Assembly (NCBI GenBank): GCA_036365145.1 | Contig: JAEOAD010000005.1 | Coordinates: forward strand, 6,739,001-6,803,000 | DNA: 64,000 nucleotides | DNA from: Orientallactaga sibirica | Taxonomy: Eukaryota > Chordata > Mammalia > Rodentia > Dipodidae | Direction of reading: 5' to 3' | Part shown: positions 1 through 10,278 of the stretch, in pieces | Layout of the letters: each line of letters opens with the position of its first letter | How positions within the stretch are numbered: the first letter of the stretch is position 1 | Translations under genes and position numbers: made by a program | The notes under the pieces: model-generated | Database searches by the model: none | What the model saw: only the letters and a program-made list of their open reading frames with translations | What the model was told of the DNA's origin: nothing

Positions 1-53
1 GCGGTTCCACTCCATAGAGTAGGATCCTGGCCTGAATTAAAAAGAGAAATACA

Positions 54-276
54 GGGCTGGAGATATGCCTTAGTAGTTAAGCATTTGCCTACAAAGTCAA
101 AGGACCCAGGATCCATGTAAGCCAGATGTACAAGGTGGCTCATGAGTCTGGAGTTTATTTGCAGTGGCTGGATGCCCTGGAGAACCCATTCTTTCTCTCT
201 TTCTCTCCCTCTGTCTGCTTCTTTTTTCTCTCAAATAAATAAATAAATATAAATAAATAAACAAACATTTTTTTAT
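54..276 (+). repeat. Dip-like B2-superfamily SINE
   Basis: Full-length tRNA-derived SINE. The head begins GGGCTGGAGA and carries a tRNA-like promoter region with A-box-like GGTTAAG and B-box-like GGTTCGATTC motifs; both are diverged in this copy. The middle has the CAAGGTGGC..CATCTGGAGTT core, followed by a CT-rich tract and an AATAAATAAA tail. The tail contains polyadenylation signals, as in T+ class SINEs. A perfect 13-bp target-site duplication, AAAAAGAGAAATA, lies at 39-51 and 277-289. This is the reference description for the other Dip-like copies. The name is from memory of the dipodoid B2-superfamily SINE. Confidence 0.9.
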
Positions 277-570
277 AAAAAGAGAAATATAGCTAGGCAG
301 CAGCACTCATCTTTCTTTACTTCCTTCTCATGGATGTGACAATGTGACTCCAGCTTCCTGCTTTTCCATGTTATCCCGTGTTATTCCATGTTATCCAGGT
401 TATACACATTAATCACATTATTGGGATGAACATACAAATCAAGCACAGTTTAGAGGAGGAAGGGATTTATTTCAAGCTTACAGATCCAGGGGAAGTTCCA
501 TAATGGTAGAAGAATCTGCTTCCATACATCCAAGCAAGAAGAACTGCAGCAAGTAAAATCCCAGCACTAG

Positions 571-581
571 CGTGTGTGTGT

Positions 582-613
<32 letters not shown>
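571..613. repeat. (TG)n-CG-(CA)n alternating tract
   Basis: Alternating purine-pyrimidine run of TG repeats, then TGCGCA, then CA repeats. The left and right parts are self-complementary about the central GCGC. Such sequence can form Z-DNA or a short hairpin. Confidence 0.9.
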
Positions 614-628
614 CAAGAAACAGCAATT

Positions 629-802
629 GGGGCTGGAGAGATGGCTTAGCGGTTAAGGCGTTTGTGGCGAAGCCTAAGGACTCAGGTTTGATTCTCCAGG
701 TCCCAAGTAAGCCAGATGCACATGTTGGTGCATGCATCTGGAGTTTGTTTGCAGTGGTTGGAAGACCTGGCATGCCCATTCTCTCTCTCTCCCCTTCTCT
801 CT

Positions 803-843
<41 letters not shown>

Positions 844-852
844 TGAGAGGGA

Positions 853-912
<60 letters not shown>

Positions 913-913
913 A
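629..913 (+). repeat. Dip-like SINE with expanded GAAA tail
   Basis: SINE head and core are intact. The 3' part has become (GA)n followed by about 70 bp of (GAAA)n instead of the AATAAA tail. An imperfect target duplication (AGAAACAGCAATT / AGAAAAAGCAATC) flanks it. The purine tract explains all the long K/E/R-rich and S/L/F-rich frames on both strands here. Confidence 0.88.
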
Positions 914-1134
914 GAAAAAGCAATCAAGAATTAGCAGCAAGCAGGACCCCACAGAGCCCAGACTTCCCTGCAAACCTTCTGGTTAGAATTGGGATCTGAC
1001 CCCAGTGACACCTTAGGGCTGGACTCTAGGATCTGCCCTAGTGACATCTCCGCCAGCCAGGTGGCTGGAGATACAAGTTACAAGTTTAATTTTGACACCT
1101 GAGTCTATAGGGGACATACATTCAAACCATCACA

Positions 1135-2819
1135 CCCACCGCGATGTTCTTCCAAGACTATGCACTGAAAATAAATCCTATCTTCAGACACTTCTGGTCA
1201 GGTATTTTCTCCTACCAACAAGATGGTAATTGATACAACTTAATATCAAATATCTTAACATGTCCTAGGAGACCTCAGCCAAAGCCCGAGCTCCCTGCCT
1301 GAAGACATGGACATACACTCCACAGTAGCCACTCCCTTCCTGCTATCCATTCCTGCCACAATCACCACTTGTAATTGCCAGGATCCTCCTCTCCCTAGCC
1401 CAGGTCTCAGAGATTTAGTCCCCATGTCACTTGGGCCCTTCATCTGAAACAGAATCCTCCACTCTTGTTTTAAGTCTAACCTTGGCCAAGTTTCACTCAT
1501 TTTTATCTTTCCTCTTTGACTAGTGCTATTGCCCTATTGGACACGATTGTCAGTGCCTAGAAGAGTATCTGGACAAAGTAATGCATAGCTGGTATTTACT
1601 CAACAAGTGAATGAGTAATCCAGCCCATCAAGCAGGAAATTATTCATCAGTCTCTGTGTTTGAGGCGCTGCGCAGCTGGTTGAGCTGAAGTCCCCAGGTG
1701 GGAATGCAATCTGTAGAAATAGGCTTCGTCCATATGATGCAAAACATTTTTCTCCACAGTTTAACCGAACTAGCCACAATTCTCCTATTATCATAATAAT
1801 GTGTAAGTCGCTTGCTGCCATGAATAAATGAGGTCAAAGTCTTGGATGACCTTCATCCCATGTTCTCCAAAGGTATGTGTCCAAACATTTGAATGGTGTG
1901 TCACTGGTGTGAAGGAGTATGGTTGGACATTCACCACGCCTGAGCAACACTCATCACTGACCCACTGTGTTCCTCTCTATGTTTTTAACATGACACAACT
2001 TTTTCACATCTGTTAAGTCTATCCTTAAATTTGGTATCATGTTCTTTCTAGCACTATCTCCTGTATATCCTATTTTTTTCTAGCCTTGCGGCTTTTCCAC
2101 CCTAAAAGACTTCCATATCTAAGCCAGACAGGTCTCTCTGTACCTTTATGAAGTACATTTGTTATGACCAACTTAATACCTGGATCTGACATTTTTCCAA
2201 GCACCTGGTGTCTTCTCTGAAAACTCAAAGATGCCTAATTTCCAAATGTAAATTTTGACTGCTACCAAAGCCACTCCCTTCACCTCCCCTACCCCATGAA
2301 AGTTACAAGACCTTGAAGGCAAACAAATAATATCTTAAACTTAAGCACATTTTTGGTAAAGGATCATAAAACACTTTTAAAAAATCACCAAGCATTGTTT
2401 TCTTTCCTGCCCTGAACCTTGGAAACACACAGTGCTTTTCACATTTCACAGAGATGTGAATGTCCAAAGTGCCTAATTAAATCACAATGAAGTCTGTCTG
2501 CACAGGGTGTCCTGAAGCAACCTCCCATCTGGAAGGCAGGGTGAGTATGTGTCACTTGAGGGGGACATCCAAACTGCAGACCTCAAAAAAGCCATCTCTG
2601 ATTCCCCTCAGCTGAAAAACCACCTCGTTTTCTATCAATCTCACATAGTAAATGTGATTTTTTCATGCTCTGCCTTGCACTGTGACATTAGGTATGCCCT
2701 TATCTGAAGGTTTTCAGCCACTTAATTTGAGTCCTTCTAGGTCAGAGATAGGAAGCATGCGCTTAGCATGGTGTTCACCTAATGTGAGTTAAATTAGTGA
2801 CTATGAATTCAAAAAGAAC
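1135..2819. other. Unassigned old sequence; L2-like tail near 1530-1612
   Basis: No gene recognised. Around 1530-1612 a stretch reads like a decayed L2 3' end (CAGTGCCTAGAAGAGTATCTGG..TATTTACTCAACAAGTGAATGAG) in + orientation. Frames of 60-81 codons here have no recognisable domains. Confidence 0.45.
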
Positions 2820-2932
2820 TACGTGGGCGTGGTGGTGCACACCTTTAATCCCAGCACTCAGGAGGCAGAGGTAGGAGGATCGTCACGAGTTCAAGACCAC
2901 CCTGAGACCACAGAGTGAAACTTAAAGAGAGT
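2820..2932 (+). repeat. B1 SINE, 3'-truncated
   Basis: 7SL-derived B1: GGGCGTGGTGGTGCACACC, CCCAGCACTCAGGAGGCAG, then GAGTTCAAGACCACCCTGAG. The copy ends within the right part, before the usual CCAGGTCAGCCTGGG block. Confidence 0.85.
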
Positions 2933-3750
2933 TCATGAAATTCTAGTTGAGAACAGAGGACTCATTTTATTAGAGAATTTGCTGCATGGAGACCACTTCC
3001 TCCATAACTAGTATTGACATGGGCTTAGTGTCCCTCAGGATCAATTGAAAGCTGTAATAACACAGAGGAATTGTCAAGTTTCCTTTCTGTTTCCTCTGCT
3101 ACTGCCCACTTTTCTCCAAGGTACTGATCCTATCACCAGGACACATGACCAGTTAAGAAGAGTGAAATCCAGACAGACAGATAATATCAGGGTTCTGGGT
3201 ATGGCAGTCATATTCCCACCTCCTTCCTCTGACCTCTGCCATAAAAGAATCACTCTTTGGCCAAGGAGAAGGCCCAGCTCCCACATTATACAAGACTAAG
3301 AACCTCACACTCCATCCCTGCCCCTTTGTCCAGGTCTCAGAAACTGCAGGAATGGATTATCATCACCCTAGCATGCCTAACAAGCTGCTGACCAGTCAAT
3401 GAAGATTCCATCAACCACAGGAAAGTTACCAATATATATACTATTGTCAATAATTACAGTGGTTGATGCTGAAAAATAAAAGCAGAATTACTGTGAATAC
3501 CAATTCCTCAAATGAAGAGAAAGGTGCTTTCTAGAGGAATGCTTCTTGACAGATTAAAAAAAAGATGCCAACTATTCCCATATTTTGGAAACCTGCAGCC
3601 CGTACAAGTCTTGAGACTTGCCTCCTACTTCCTGACCACTTGAGCTCCCAGACCCGCCTCTTTTCCTCCCAGATAAACCAACAGCATGCAACCACGATCC
3701 CAAATGCACTTGAAATGGAAAAGAAGAGTTATAAAACCGCAGCTAGGAGT
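2933..3750. other. Unassigned sequence
   Basis: About 0.8 kb without a recognised repeat or gene. Overlapping frames of about 70-85 codons on both strands (3045-3299 plus, 3074-3286 minus) show no signal peptide, transmembrane segment or motif. I treat them as chance. Confidence 0.4.
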
Positions 3751-4084
3751 TGTGGGGGGCTGCGGGGGGCTCACTGGTTAAAAGTGCTTGTTGCACAAGT
3801 CTGACAACCTCAGTTCAGATCCCCAGAGCCTACATCAAGCCAGACACAGTCTGTGATCCCAGCGCTCCTACTTAGAGACAAGAAATAGAGAGACAGGAGA
3901 ATGCTGAAGTTTGCAGTCAAACTAGCCCGCTGAATGCAGCAGTGAACAATAAGAGACCCCGCTTCAAAACAAGGTGAAAGGAAAGGACAAGCACTCAGGG
4001 TATCCTTTGAGCTCCACACATACATCATGACATGTGTGCATCTACATATACACACATACTCATAATCCTTCACACACATATTTA
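3751..4084 (+). repeat. Composite (B4/RSINE-type) SINE, old copy
   Basis: The ID/tRNA-like head (GGCTCACTGGTTAAAAGTGCTTG) joins a B1-like middle (CTGTGATCCCAGCGCTCC..GAGACCCCGCTTCAAAAC) and a CA-rich tail. Imperfect target duplications AAAACCGCAGCT (from 3733) and AAAAACTGCAGTT (from 4085) flank it. Similar composite copies lie at 12958 and 48838. Confidence 0.65.
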
Positions 4085-4097
4085 AAAAAACTGCAGT

Positions 4098-4836
4098 TAT
4101 CTACAGGATTCCTAAATGAAAGAAATAATAAATAAAAGAAAGGCTTGAGTAGGTGGTAATTTAATAGTTTTTAAAATATTTGACATTATCATGAGCCATG
4201 TATATACAAATAATGTTTCCATATAATATGTAAAGGGTGAATGTATTGGAGAATCCTAAATATAAAATAATTATGAGAACCATCAAAAGGAATTGAGTGG
4301 TTAAAAAAAAAGAATAAAACATTATACGTGCAATCAGCAATTAGTGAGTAAATCCTTTTGGGTAATACCTTTGAGACCTGACTTCTGAAAACCTATAGCA
4401 CAACTAAGAGGATAAGTTAGACATATACACATAGAAACATGACATAGAGTAGGTTATAGTGGGAGGATTTAAAGTGTTATGAATGTACAGAAATATGACA
4501 CTTCTACATAGGAAATTTTCTCAGAGTGAGTCATTTGATCTGAAACTTGAATGCCAGATAGGAATATGTTAGATATAGTCCAACCCAACAATTAAGAAAA
4601 TCAAGGGAATAGAGGTCTGCCATATATAGTAAGCTAAATATGAGGATTATCAAGAAAACAGTGCATGGAAAGTGTAGATGGCTAGAACAAAGGTCTAAGT
4701 GACAAGTAAGACATGCCTACTACATATGACAGCGTGATAAGACAGTCACCTTCTGCTGAAAATAGCATTGCAAAGTTTCAGCCATTTGCTTACCAAGAAG
4801 TCGCTCTTCCATCAAACACAATCAACAGCTACCTCA
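4098..4836. other. Unassigned AT-rich sequence
   Basis: No gene or assignable repeat seen. It is AT-rich with many stops in all frames. Confidence 0.5.
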
Positions 4837-5063
4837 GGGCTGCAGAGATGGCTTTGCAGTGAAGGCACTTGCCTGTGAACCCTAAGGACCCCAGTTTGAC
4901 TCTTCAGGTCCCACATAAGCCAGATGCATATGGTGGCACATGTGTCTGGAGTTCATTTGCAGTGGCCAGAGGCCCTGGCATGCCCATTCTCTCTGTCTTT
5001 CTGTCTCTAATAAATAAATAAATAAATAAATAAATATAAAATCTTAAAAAATTAAAATAAAAG
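4837..5063 (+). repeat. Dip-like SINE
   Basis: Head GGGCTGCAGAGATGGC and core GGTGGCACATGTGTCTGGAG are present, with a short CT segment and six AATA tail units. CTACCTC occurs at both flanks as the core of a decayed target duplication. Confidence 0.88.
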
Positions 5064-5635
5064 AACTACCTCGAACCAGGAAATGAGCAAACTGGCCTCT
5101 CATAGTTCACATCAGCCGACACCCCACACATGCCCATAAGAATATAGGTATTAACATTTCCTCTTCCCCTTCAGGTGAGATAAGTAGAACCTGCTATATT
5201 TGATTTTAAATAAGATCCTAATAAGTACACCTCCTGATTTCCCTGTCCACAGCAGATCACAGATAACAAGATGGGAAATGTAAGCAAGCTATCCATATTT
5301 GAAAACATCAGCTGATAATCTTCCCCTCAAAATAAGCAGACTCAATCACTTAACACCTTAGCAGTAAGATTTCATTTATGAGCAAACAGCTTTATGCATG
5401 CTTGAGTTAACCTCTAGAGATATTACTGCCTTGTAGCATCTTCAATCACTTGTATTTAAAATAAATGGTATAAGTCTCCAAAAAAAAAAAAAAAAGTGCA
5501 CAGCCTCATGGAATAGCCCTGAGTACAGTGTTTTCCTAATATGCCTCAGCCTGCCTTCATCCTCAGCACCTAAACATTAAATGACCTGTACCAGGTCTAT
5601 TGATCAACCTGTAAAGGTTGATGGACATGTTCAGA
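5064..5635. other. Unassigned sequence with A-run
   Basis: No gene seen. A homopolymer of about 15 A lies near 5480-5494, so part of it may be the end of an unrecognised old retrocopy. Confidence 0.4.
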
Positions 5636-5639
5636 AGAT

Positions 5640-5935
5640 TACCATTCATTTCAGTCAGTTCTAATTTTCTTCCACTTAAGAGAATCAGATTAAAAATTTC
5701 TTCAAGCTCCTCTGGGTGGCTTCTTCCTCCTCTCCTCACTCCCTCCCCTGGCAGAGCCCCTGCTCTATCTGGCCATACTCCTGAGGGTGGGCATCATCCC
5801 TGCCTCTTCTCCATGAGCAGATGATCACAAGTCGTTTGAGAGCAGACCATTGATTTACCTTCATGCAACTTTGACAGTCTGTCCCCAGTGCTTAGCGCAA
5901 GTGTCGCAACACCTAGTGGGTATTCAGAAAAGGCT
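5640..5935 (+). repeat. Possible L2 3' end
   Basis: The terminal block CCCCAGTGCTTAGCGCAAG..CCTAGTGGGTATTCAG resembles the conserved L2/MIR tail (a CAGTGCCTAGCACATAG-type sequence). The upstream CT-rich part is consistent with an L2 3'UTR. This call is from memory of the consensus. Confidence 0.45.
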
Positions 5936-6029
5936 TACATAGTGAGCACACTGGAATGAAGTGATTGCAACACGTTCGAAGAAGATTCATCTTAAAAATG
6001 AATGAGTGCTCAACTACCTGAGCAATTCT

Positions 6030-6240
6030 TTTGCACTTATCAATGATAGCTAAAATTGATTGCTCATTTGCCGGGTCAGGCATTACTCCCAGCACTCCAT
6101 AAGCACTAATTAATTTAAACCTCATCACAATGTCATAGTCAGGTACTATTTTCTTCATTATACTGAGGAGAAAACGGAGGTCCAGAAAAAGTGACTTGCT
6201 CATTCAATCAGCTGGTGACAGATTCTCACCTTCAGTATTA
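6030..6240 (-). repeat. MIR fossil, antisense
   Basis: Antisense MIR signature blocks occur in order: CATTACTCCCAGCACTCCATAAG, TTAATTTAAACCTCATCACAATG, GGTACTATTTTCTTCATTATACTGAGGAG, then GTGACTTGCTCATTCAATCAGC. It is strongly diverged. It explains the 96-codon minus-strand frame at 5913-6203. Confidence 0.7.
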
Positions 6241-6516
6241 GTTGGGGATGGATATACATTATAGTGGTGGTTTGAATGTAAGCTGTCCCCCACAGCTTCA
6301 GGTGTTTGTGATTGAACCTCATAATCTCCAGCTGATCACAATCTGAGAGGTGGAGTCTTTCCGGAGGAGGTGTGTCACTGGGGGCAAACCTTAAAGTTTA
6401 TTAGCTCAGCTCCAAGCCTAACTCACTCAGATTACTTCTGTACTTCTACTATGACCAAATGCAAGCTGACTTCCTGCTCATGGCATGCTTTGTTCCACCA
6501 TCAAGAAACTTCTCAA

Positions 6517-6719
6517 GGACTGGAGAGATGGTTTAGTGGTTAAGGCACATGCCTACAAAGCCTAAGGACCCTGGTTCGATTCTCCAGGTCCCACATAAGC
6601 CAGATTCACAACAGGGTGCACGCTCTGGAGTGGCTAGAGGCCCTGGTGTGCCCATTCTCACTCTCCCTCTCTCTCTTGCTCTTTCCCTCTCTTTGTCTCA
6701 AATTAATTAATTTTTTAAA
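6517..6719 (+). repeat. Dip-like SINE nested in 5' LTR
   Basis: An exact 14-bp target duplication AAGAAACTTCTCAA lies at 6503-6516 and 6720-6733, and the duplicated sequence is LTR sequence. The SINE is therefore younger than the LTR element. The core is shortened. Confidence 0.93.
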
Positions 6720-7127
6720 AAGAAACTTCTCAAAATTGTAAGCCTGAAATCAATCCTTTTCTCCCTTAGCTTATGGATGTTTTGTTCCAGCATCAAGAAG
6801 CTAAATGCTGTAGAAAAGAAAATTAGGACCAAGAATGGAGTGTTCCTGCTATAAGCCTGACCATGTTGTTTCTTTGCAGGAGGAATATGGAAGGATTTGG
6901 AACTTTGAACTGAGAGATGTCTTGCAGTTCTGTAAACAGAGCTTGATGGACCATTCCCATCAGAGTTTGAAAGGACTGATGGCAGAGAGAATTGTGGCCT
7001 GTGGAGGTCTGGCTTATGAAGTGTCAGAGGGGAAAGAGGATTTTGTCATATCGAGGCTAAAAGCAGTTCATGTGATGTTCTGGGTGTGTTCTTCCCATGT
7101 CCTGGAGTTGAGCAAAGTTGAATTTAA

Positions 7128-7328
7128 TTTTCATTTGTTTTTACTATTTTTATTTATGTGTGAGGGGAGAGAGAGAATGGGTGTGGCAGGACCTCTTGTT
7201 GCTACTGCAGATATATGGACCACTTTGTGCATCTGGCTTTATATGGGTGTTGGGGAATGGAACCTAGGTCAGCAGGCTTTACAAGCAAGTACCTTTAACC
7301 AATGGACAATCTCTCCAGCCCCCAAACT
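7128..7328 (-). repeat. Dip-like SINE, antisense
   Basis: Reads TTTATTTATGTGTGAGGGGAG..CACTTTGTGCATCTGGC..CAATCTCTCCAGCCCC. TGAATTTA occurs at both flanks (7119 and 7329). It interrupts the internal region of LTR element 1. Confidence 0.85.
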
Positions 7329-8457
7329 GAATTTAAAAATAATGAACTAGATCTTTGGCAGAAGAAAGGTAAACAGGTTTGGATTCCAGGCACAGAGACC
7401 GCATTTGCTTTGGCTACAATTTTTTGAGAAATAACCACCATAGAGACTGGACCAGCTGTTCTACATTGAAAAGTAAGAATTCTGACTCTTTTGAAAGGAG
7501 GGGGTTTGAAGGAAAAATGCTGAAGGAGATGTCTGCTCCTCAAAATCAGCTTTATTCCCCACCCCCCCGGGTTTACAATGGCAGCTTCACCCACTAGAAT
7601 TGGTTTTAGAAGCATGAAAATTGCCAGGAAAATAAGACCACTGGATTGGTGATGCAGTTCTTTTACAGATGGCCCCCAGGCCATGTGGAGGAGGGCCATG
7701 ATTCTTGCATGAATGTCATGAGCAATCATGGTGTGCATCTGTGAAAATGAACAATGTGTTGCAGTGGCTACCCCAGGATTTTGAAGATGCCAGGTCTATG
7801 GGATGGTGGCCAAGGAAAGAAAGCTCATTGCTTTGGCTCAGCTGGATCTGCTAAGACATCAAGCAGATAAGGTTGGAGGTGTGGAATTTGGAGCCCAGAG
7901 ATTTAATCATAGCTAGAAATGGAGCTGAAGGACTTGATAAGTGCCCTGTTGGTTTGCTATCCTTCATTGGTGCAATCTCTCCTTACTGTACCTTTTTCAG
8001 TGGGAATGTTTACTATGTGGCATTATGTGTTGGACATAATTAACTTGCATTTTGATTTTATAGGATCACAGTTAAGAGACTGGCTTGAGTTTCAGATGAG
8101 ACTTTGGACTTTTAAACAGTGCTGGGCTTGGTAAGGACTATGTACTTAGGTTGTACCTTTTTTGAAGTTGGACTGAATGCATTTTCATCATACGATGGCT
8201 GTGAGTCTATGGGGTGAAATATGGTAGTTTGAATGGAACGAATCCCACATAGCCTCATGTATTTGGGACTAAACATCATAATCAATCCCCACCTGGTGTC
8301 ACTGGGGGGGAGGGTGTCTTGAGGTTTATTTCTCCAGCTCCAAGCTCAGTTCACCCAGACTATTTCTTCCCAGATATGTGGCTAGTTGTGGGACAACTCC
8401 CTTTTCATGCCATGCTTTCTCCACCATGGTAAAACTTCCCTTCAAAACGATAAGCCT

Positions 8458-8608
8458 GGGTGGGAGAGATGGCTTAGTGATTAAGGCACTTACCTGAAAA
8501 ACCTAAAGACCCAGGTTCAATTCTGCAGTACCCACAGAAGTCAGATGCACAAGGTGGGGCACATGCATCTGGAATTCATTTGCAGTGGCTGGAGGCACTG
8601 GCATGCCC

Positions 8609-8643
<35 letters not shown>

Positions 8644-8674
8644 CCAAATAAATAAATAAAATTTTTTTAAAAAC
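8458..8674 (+). repeat. Dip-like SINE
   Basis: Complete head, core, (CT)n and AATAAATAAATAAA tail. It lies at the broken end of the 3' LTR of element 1. A second SINE begins directly at the end of its A/T tail. Confidence 0.9.
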
Positions 8675-8851
8675 AGGCTGGAGAAATGGCTTAGCAATTG
8701 CTTGCAAAACCAAAGGACCAAGATTCAATCCCCCAGGACCCATGTAAGCCAAATGCACAAGGTGGCGCATGCATCTGGAGTTTGTTTGCAGTAGCCAGAG
8801 GCCCTGGCACACTCTTTCTCTCTCTTTCTCTCTCTATCTCAAATAACTAAA
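8675..8851 (+). repeat. Dip-like SINE, tail-to-head with previous
   Basis: Begins AGGCTGGAGAAATGGC straight after the preceding SINE tail. The head has a short internal deletion after GGCTTAGCAATTG. It ends in a degraded CAAATAAC tail. Confidence 0.88.
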
Positions 8852-9179
8852 GTGTTAATGGAGCTCCACCCATTTACAAAAGCCTGTGGTGGGTGCACAG
8901 AATTGCAAATGTGTTTACAGTGTTCAGCTTGATTGTCAACTTAATTGGTTTGAGAAGCATCTAGAAACTAGAAAAGTATATCTGAGTGAGTCTGTGATGG
9001 CATTTTAGAGATCATGAGCTGAAACCTCTTCAATCACTGCTTTCATAATAAAGAGTGTGACTCTTCAAGAAAAGTATATATATCCTTGTAGTATTGCTCT
9101 GGCTATAGTATTTGCTTGAATGTAGCAGGCATCATCGCACACCCTGAGCTCCTAGATGGAATAAAAAAGCAGGGGGGGC

Positions 9180-9373
9180 GGGGGCTAGAGAGGTGGCTTA
9201 GTAGTTAAGGTGCTTGCCTGCAAAGCATAAGGACACATGTTTGACACTGAAGGTCCCATATAAGCCAGATGCACAAGGTCACACAAGCGCACAAGGTCAC
9301 ACATGTACACCAGGTGACACAGGCCTCTAGAGTTCGATTACAGTGGCTAGAGGTCCCAGCAGCCAATTTTTCT

Positions 9374-9434
<61 letters not shown>

Positions 9435-9474
9435 CTCTCTCACATAAAAAAAGGCCAGTCTGTTGAGTCTGTCT
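9180..9474 (+). repeat. Dip-like SINE with internal small duplications
   Basis: Head GGGGGCTAGAGAGGTGGC. The core contains three tandem variants of a CACAAGGTCACAC motif at 9272-9320, expanding the usual single CACAAGGTGGC. It continues into (CT)n, then (GT)n at 9400-9432, then the purine tract. Confidence 0.85.
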
Positions 9475-9476
9475 CA

Positions 9477-9528
<52 letters not shown>

Positions 9529-9589
9529 AGGAAGGAAGGAAGGAAGGAAGGAAGGAAGGAAGGAAGGAAGGAAGGAAGGAAGGAAGGAG

Positions 9590-9644
<55 letters not shown>

Positions 9645-9799
9645 AACGGGGAAGGAGGGAGGGAGGGAGGGAAGAAGGAAGGAAGGAAGGAAGGAAGGAA
9701 GGAAGGAAGGAAGGAAGGAAGGAAGGAAGGAAGGAAGGAAGGAAGGAAGGAAGGAAGGAAGGAAGGAAGGGTGGAAGGAAGGCAAGCAGGGAAGGAAAG
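9475..9799. repeat. Polypurine (GAAA)n/(GGAA)n microsatellite
   Basis: More than 300 bp of purine-only sequence on the + strand, apart from a few bases. Blocks in order are (AAAG)n, (AAGG)n, (AAAG)n, GGGA-rich, then (AAGG)n. It grows from the 3' end of a SINE. It is open in several frames on both strands, giving 103-232-codon frames that are not genes. Confidence 0.97.
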
Positions 9800-10017
9800 C
9801 CTTCTAGCTTATGCATTCTCCCATACCTTCTGCCCCGGCCACCATGACGTGATCTGCACTTCTCTGCCACACTCTTCACATCGTGATGAACTGAAACCTC
9901 CAATGCCAGGAGCCAACATCAATCTTTCCTTGCTTGCTTTACTCAGGCATTTGATCACAGCAAAGAAAAAGCAACCGCGCACCCAGGGCTATTACATCAT
10001 ACACTGAGAACAGCTAA

Positions 10018-10278
10018 AACAGGTTGTGTTGCTGGGGTGGACCTTGAGGTCTATGAGCCCCTAGCTTGATAGTTTTCCTTTGGCTCACTCTCCTGCTACT
10101 GTTTTCCACCTGTTATGGTACAGGTTAAGTCCAGCCTCTGCTCATGCCATGTTGTCCACTGTCATCATGAAGTTTCCCCTTGAGACTATAAGCCAAAATT
10201 AAAAAAAAAAAAAATCTGTCCTCCCATCCAGCTGTTTTTGGTCAAGTACTTTGCCCCAGCAACATGAAGGTAACTGCA
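10018..10278 (+). mobile_element. MaLR-like LTR, 5'-truncated
   Basis: The 3' two thirds of the recurrent LTR: GGTGGACCTTGAGG, CATGCCATG, CATCATGAAGTTTCCCCTTGAG, TAAGCCAAAATTA, then GGTCAAGTACTTTGCCCCAGC..GGTAACTGCA. The usual AATAAA has become a 15-A run. Confidence 0.65.

Larger units (their letters stand above)
440..1134 (-). mobile_element. MaLR-like LTR, antisense, interrupted
   Basis: Reverse copy of the roughly 350-bp LTR family that recurs in this window. Recognisable blocks are GGGGAAGTTCCATAATGG near 493-510 and GGGGACATACATTCAAACC near 1111-1129. The upper end TTCAAACCATCACA is the complement of the family start TGTGGTGGTTTGAA. A CA/TG microsatellite (571-613) and a Dip-like SINE (629-913) enlarge it. 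It has no coding capacity. The family is ERVL-MaLR-like by structure; the exact name is not established. Confidence 0.65.
6262..8457 (+). mobile_element. MaLR-like LTR-internal-LTR retrotransposon (element 1)
   Basis: The 5' LTR (6262-6812, about 335-350 bp without the SINE at 6517-6719) starts TAGTGGTGGTTTGAATG and ends near GCTGTA. A roughly 1.2-kb internal region (6813-8219, interrupted by an antisense SINE) follows. The 3' LTR starts TATGGTAGTTTGAATGG at 8220 and is cut short at 8457 by a SINE array. The internal region starts TTAGGACCAAGAATGG and ends with CTTGCATTTTGATTTTATAGG..TTGAAGTTGGACTGAATGCA. Both ends align by eye with element 2 at 22741-24678. There is no gag or pol frame, as expected for non-autonomous MaLR elements. 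The 171-codon frame at 6835-7350 is internal sequence plus SINE. Confidence 0.7.
8930..9995 (+). mobile_element. LTR fragment split by SINE and microsatellite
   Basis: The left part reads TCAGCTTGATTGTCAACTTAATTGG..AAGCATCTAGAA. The right part (9800-9995) reads CCTTCTGCCCCGGCCACCATGACGTGA..CATTTGATCACAGCAAAG. Together these resemble the two halves of a common rodent ERVL-MaLR-type LTR. They are separated by the SINE and purine tract at 9180-9799. The family assignment is tentative. Confidence 0.5.

Noticed and set aside
6835..7350. 171-codon + frame
   Set aside because: It is composed of the LTR element internal region and an antisense SINE, both explained as repeats. The similar internal region at 23.1-24.3 kb does not preserve the frame.
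9205..10007. Long open frames (up to 232 codons) on both strands over 9.2-10.0 kb
   Set aside because: They are translations of (GAAA)n/(GGAA)n and CT/GT repeats. Low-complexity purine tracts are open in all frames without selection.
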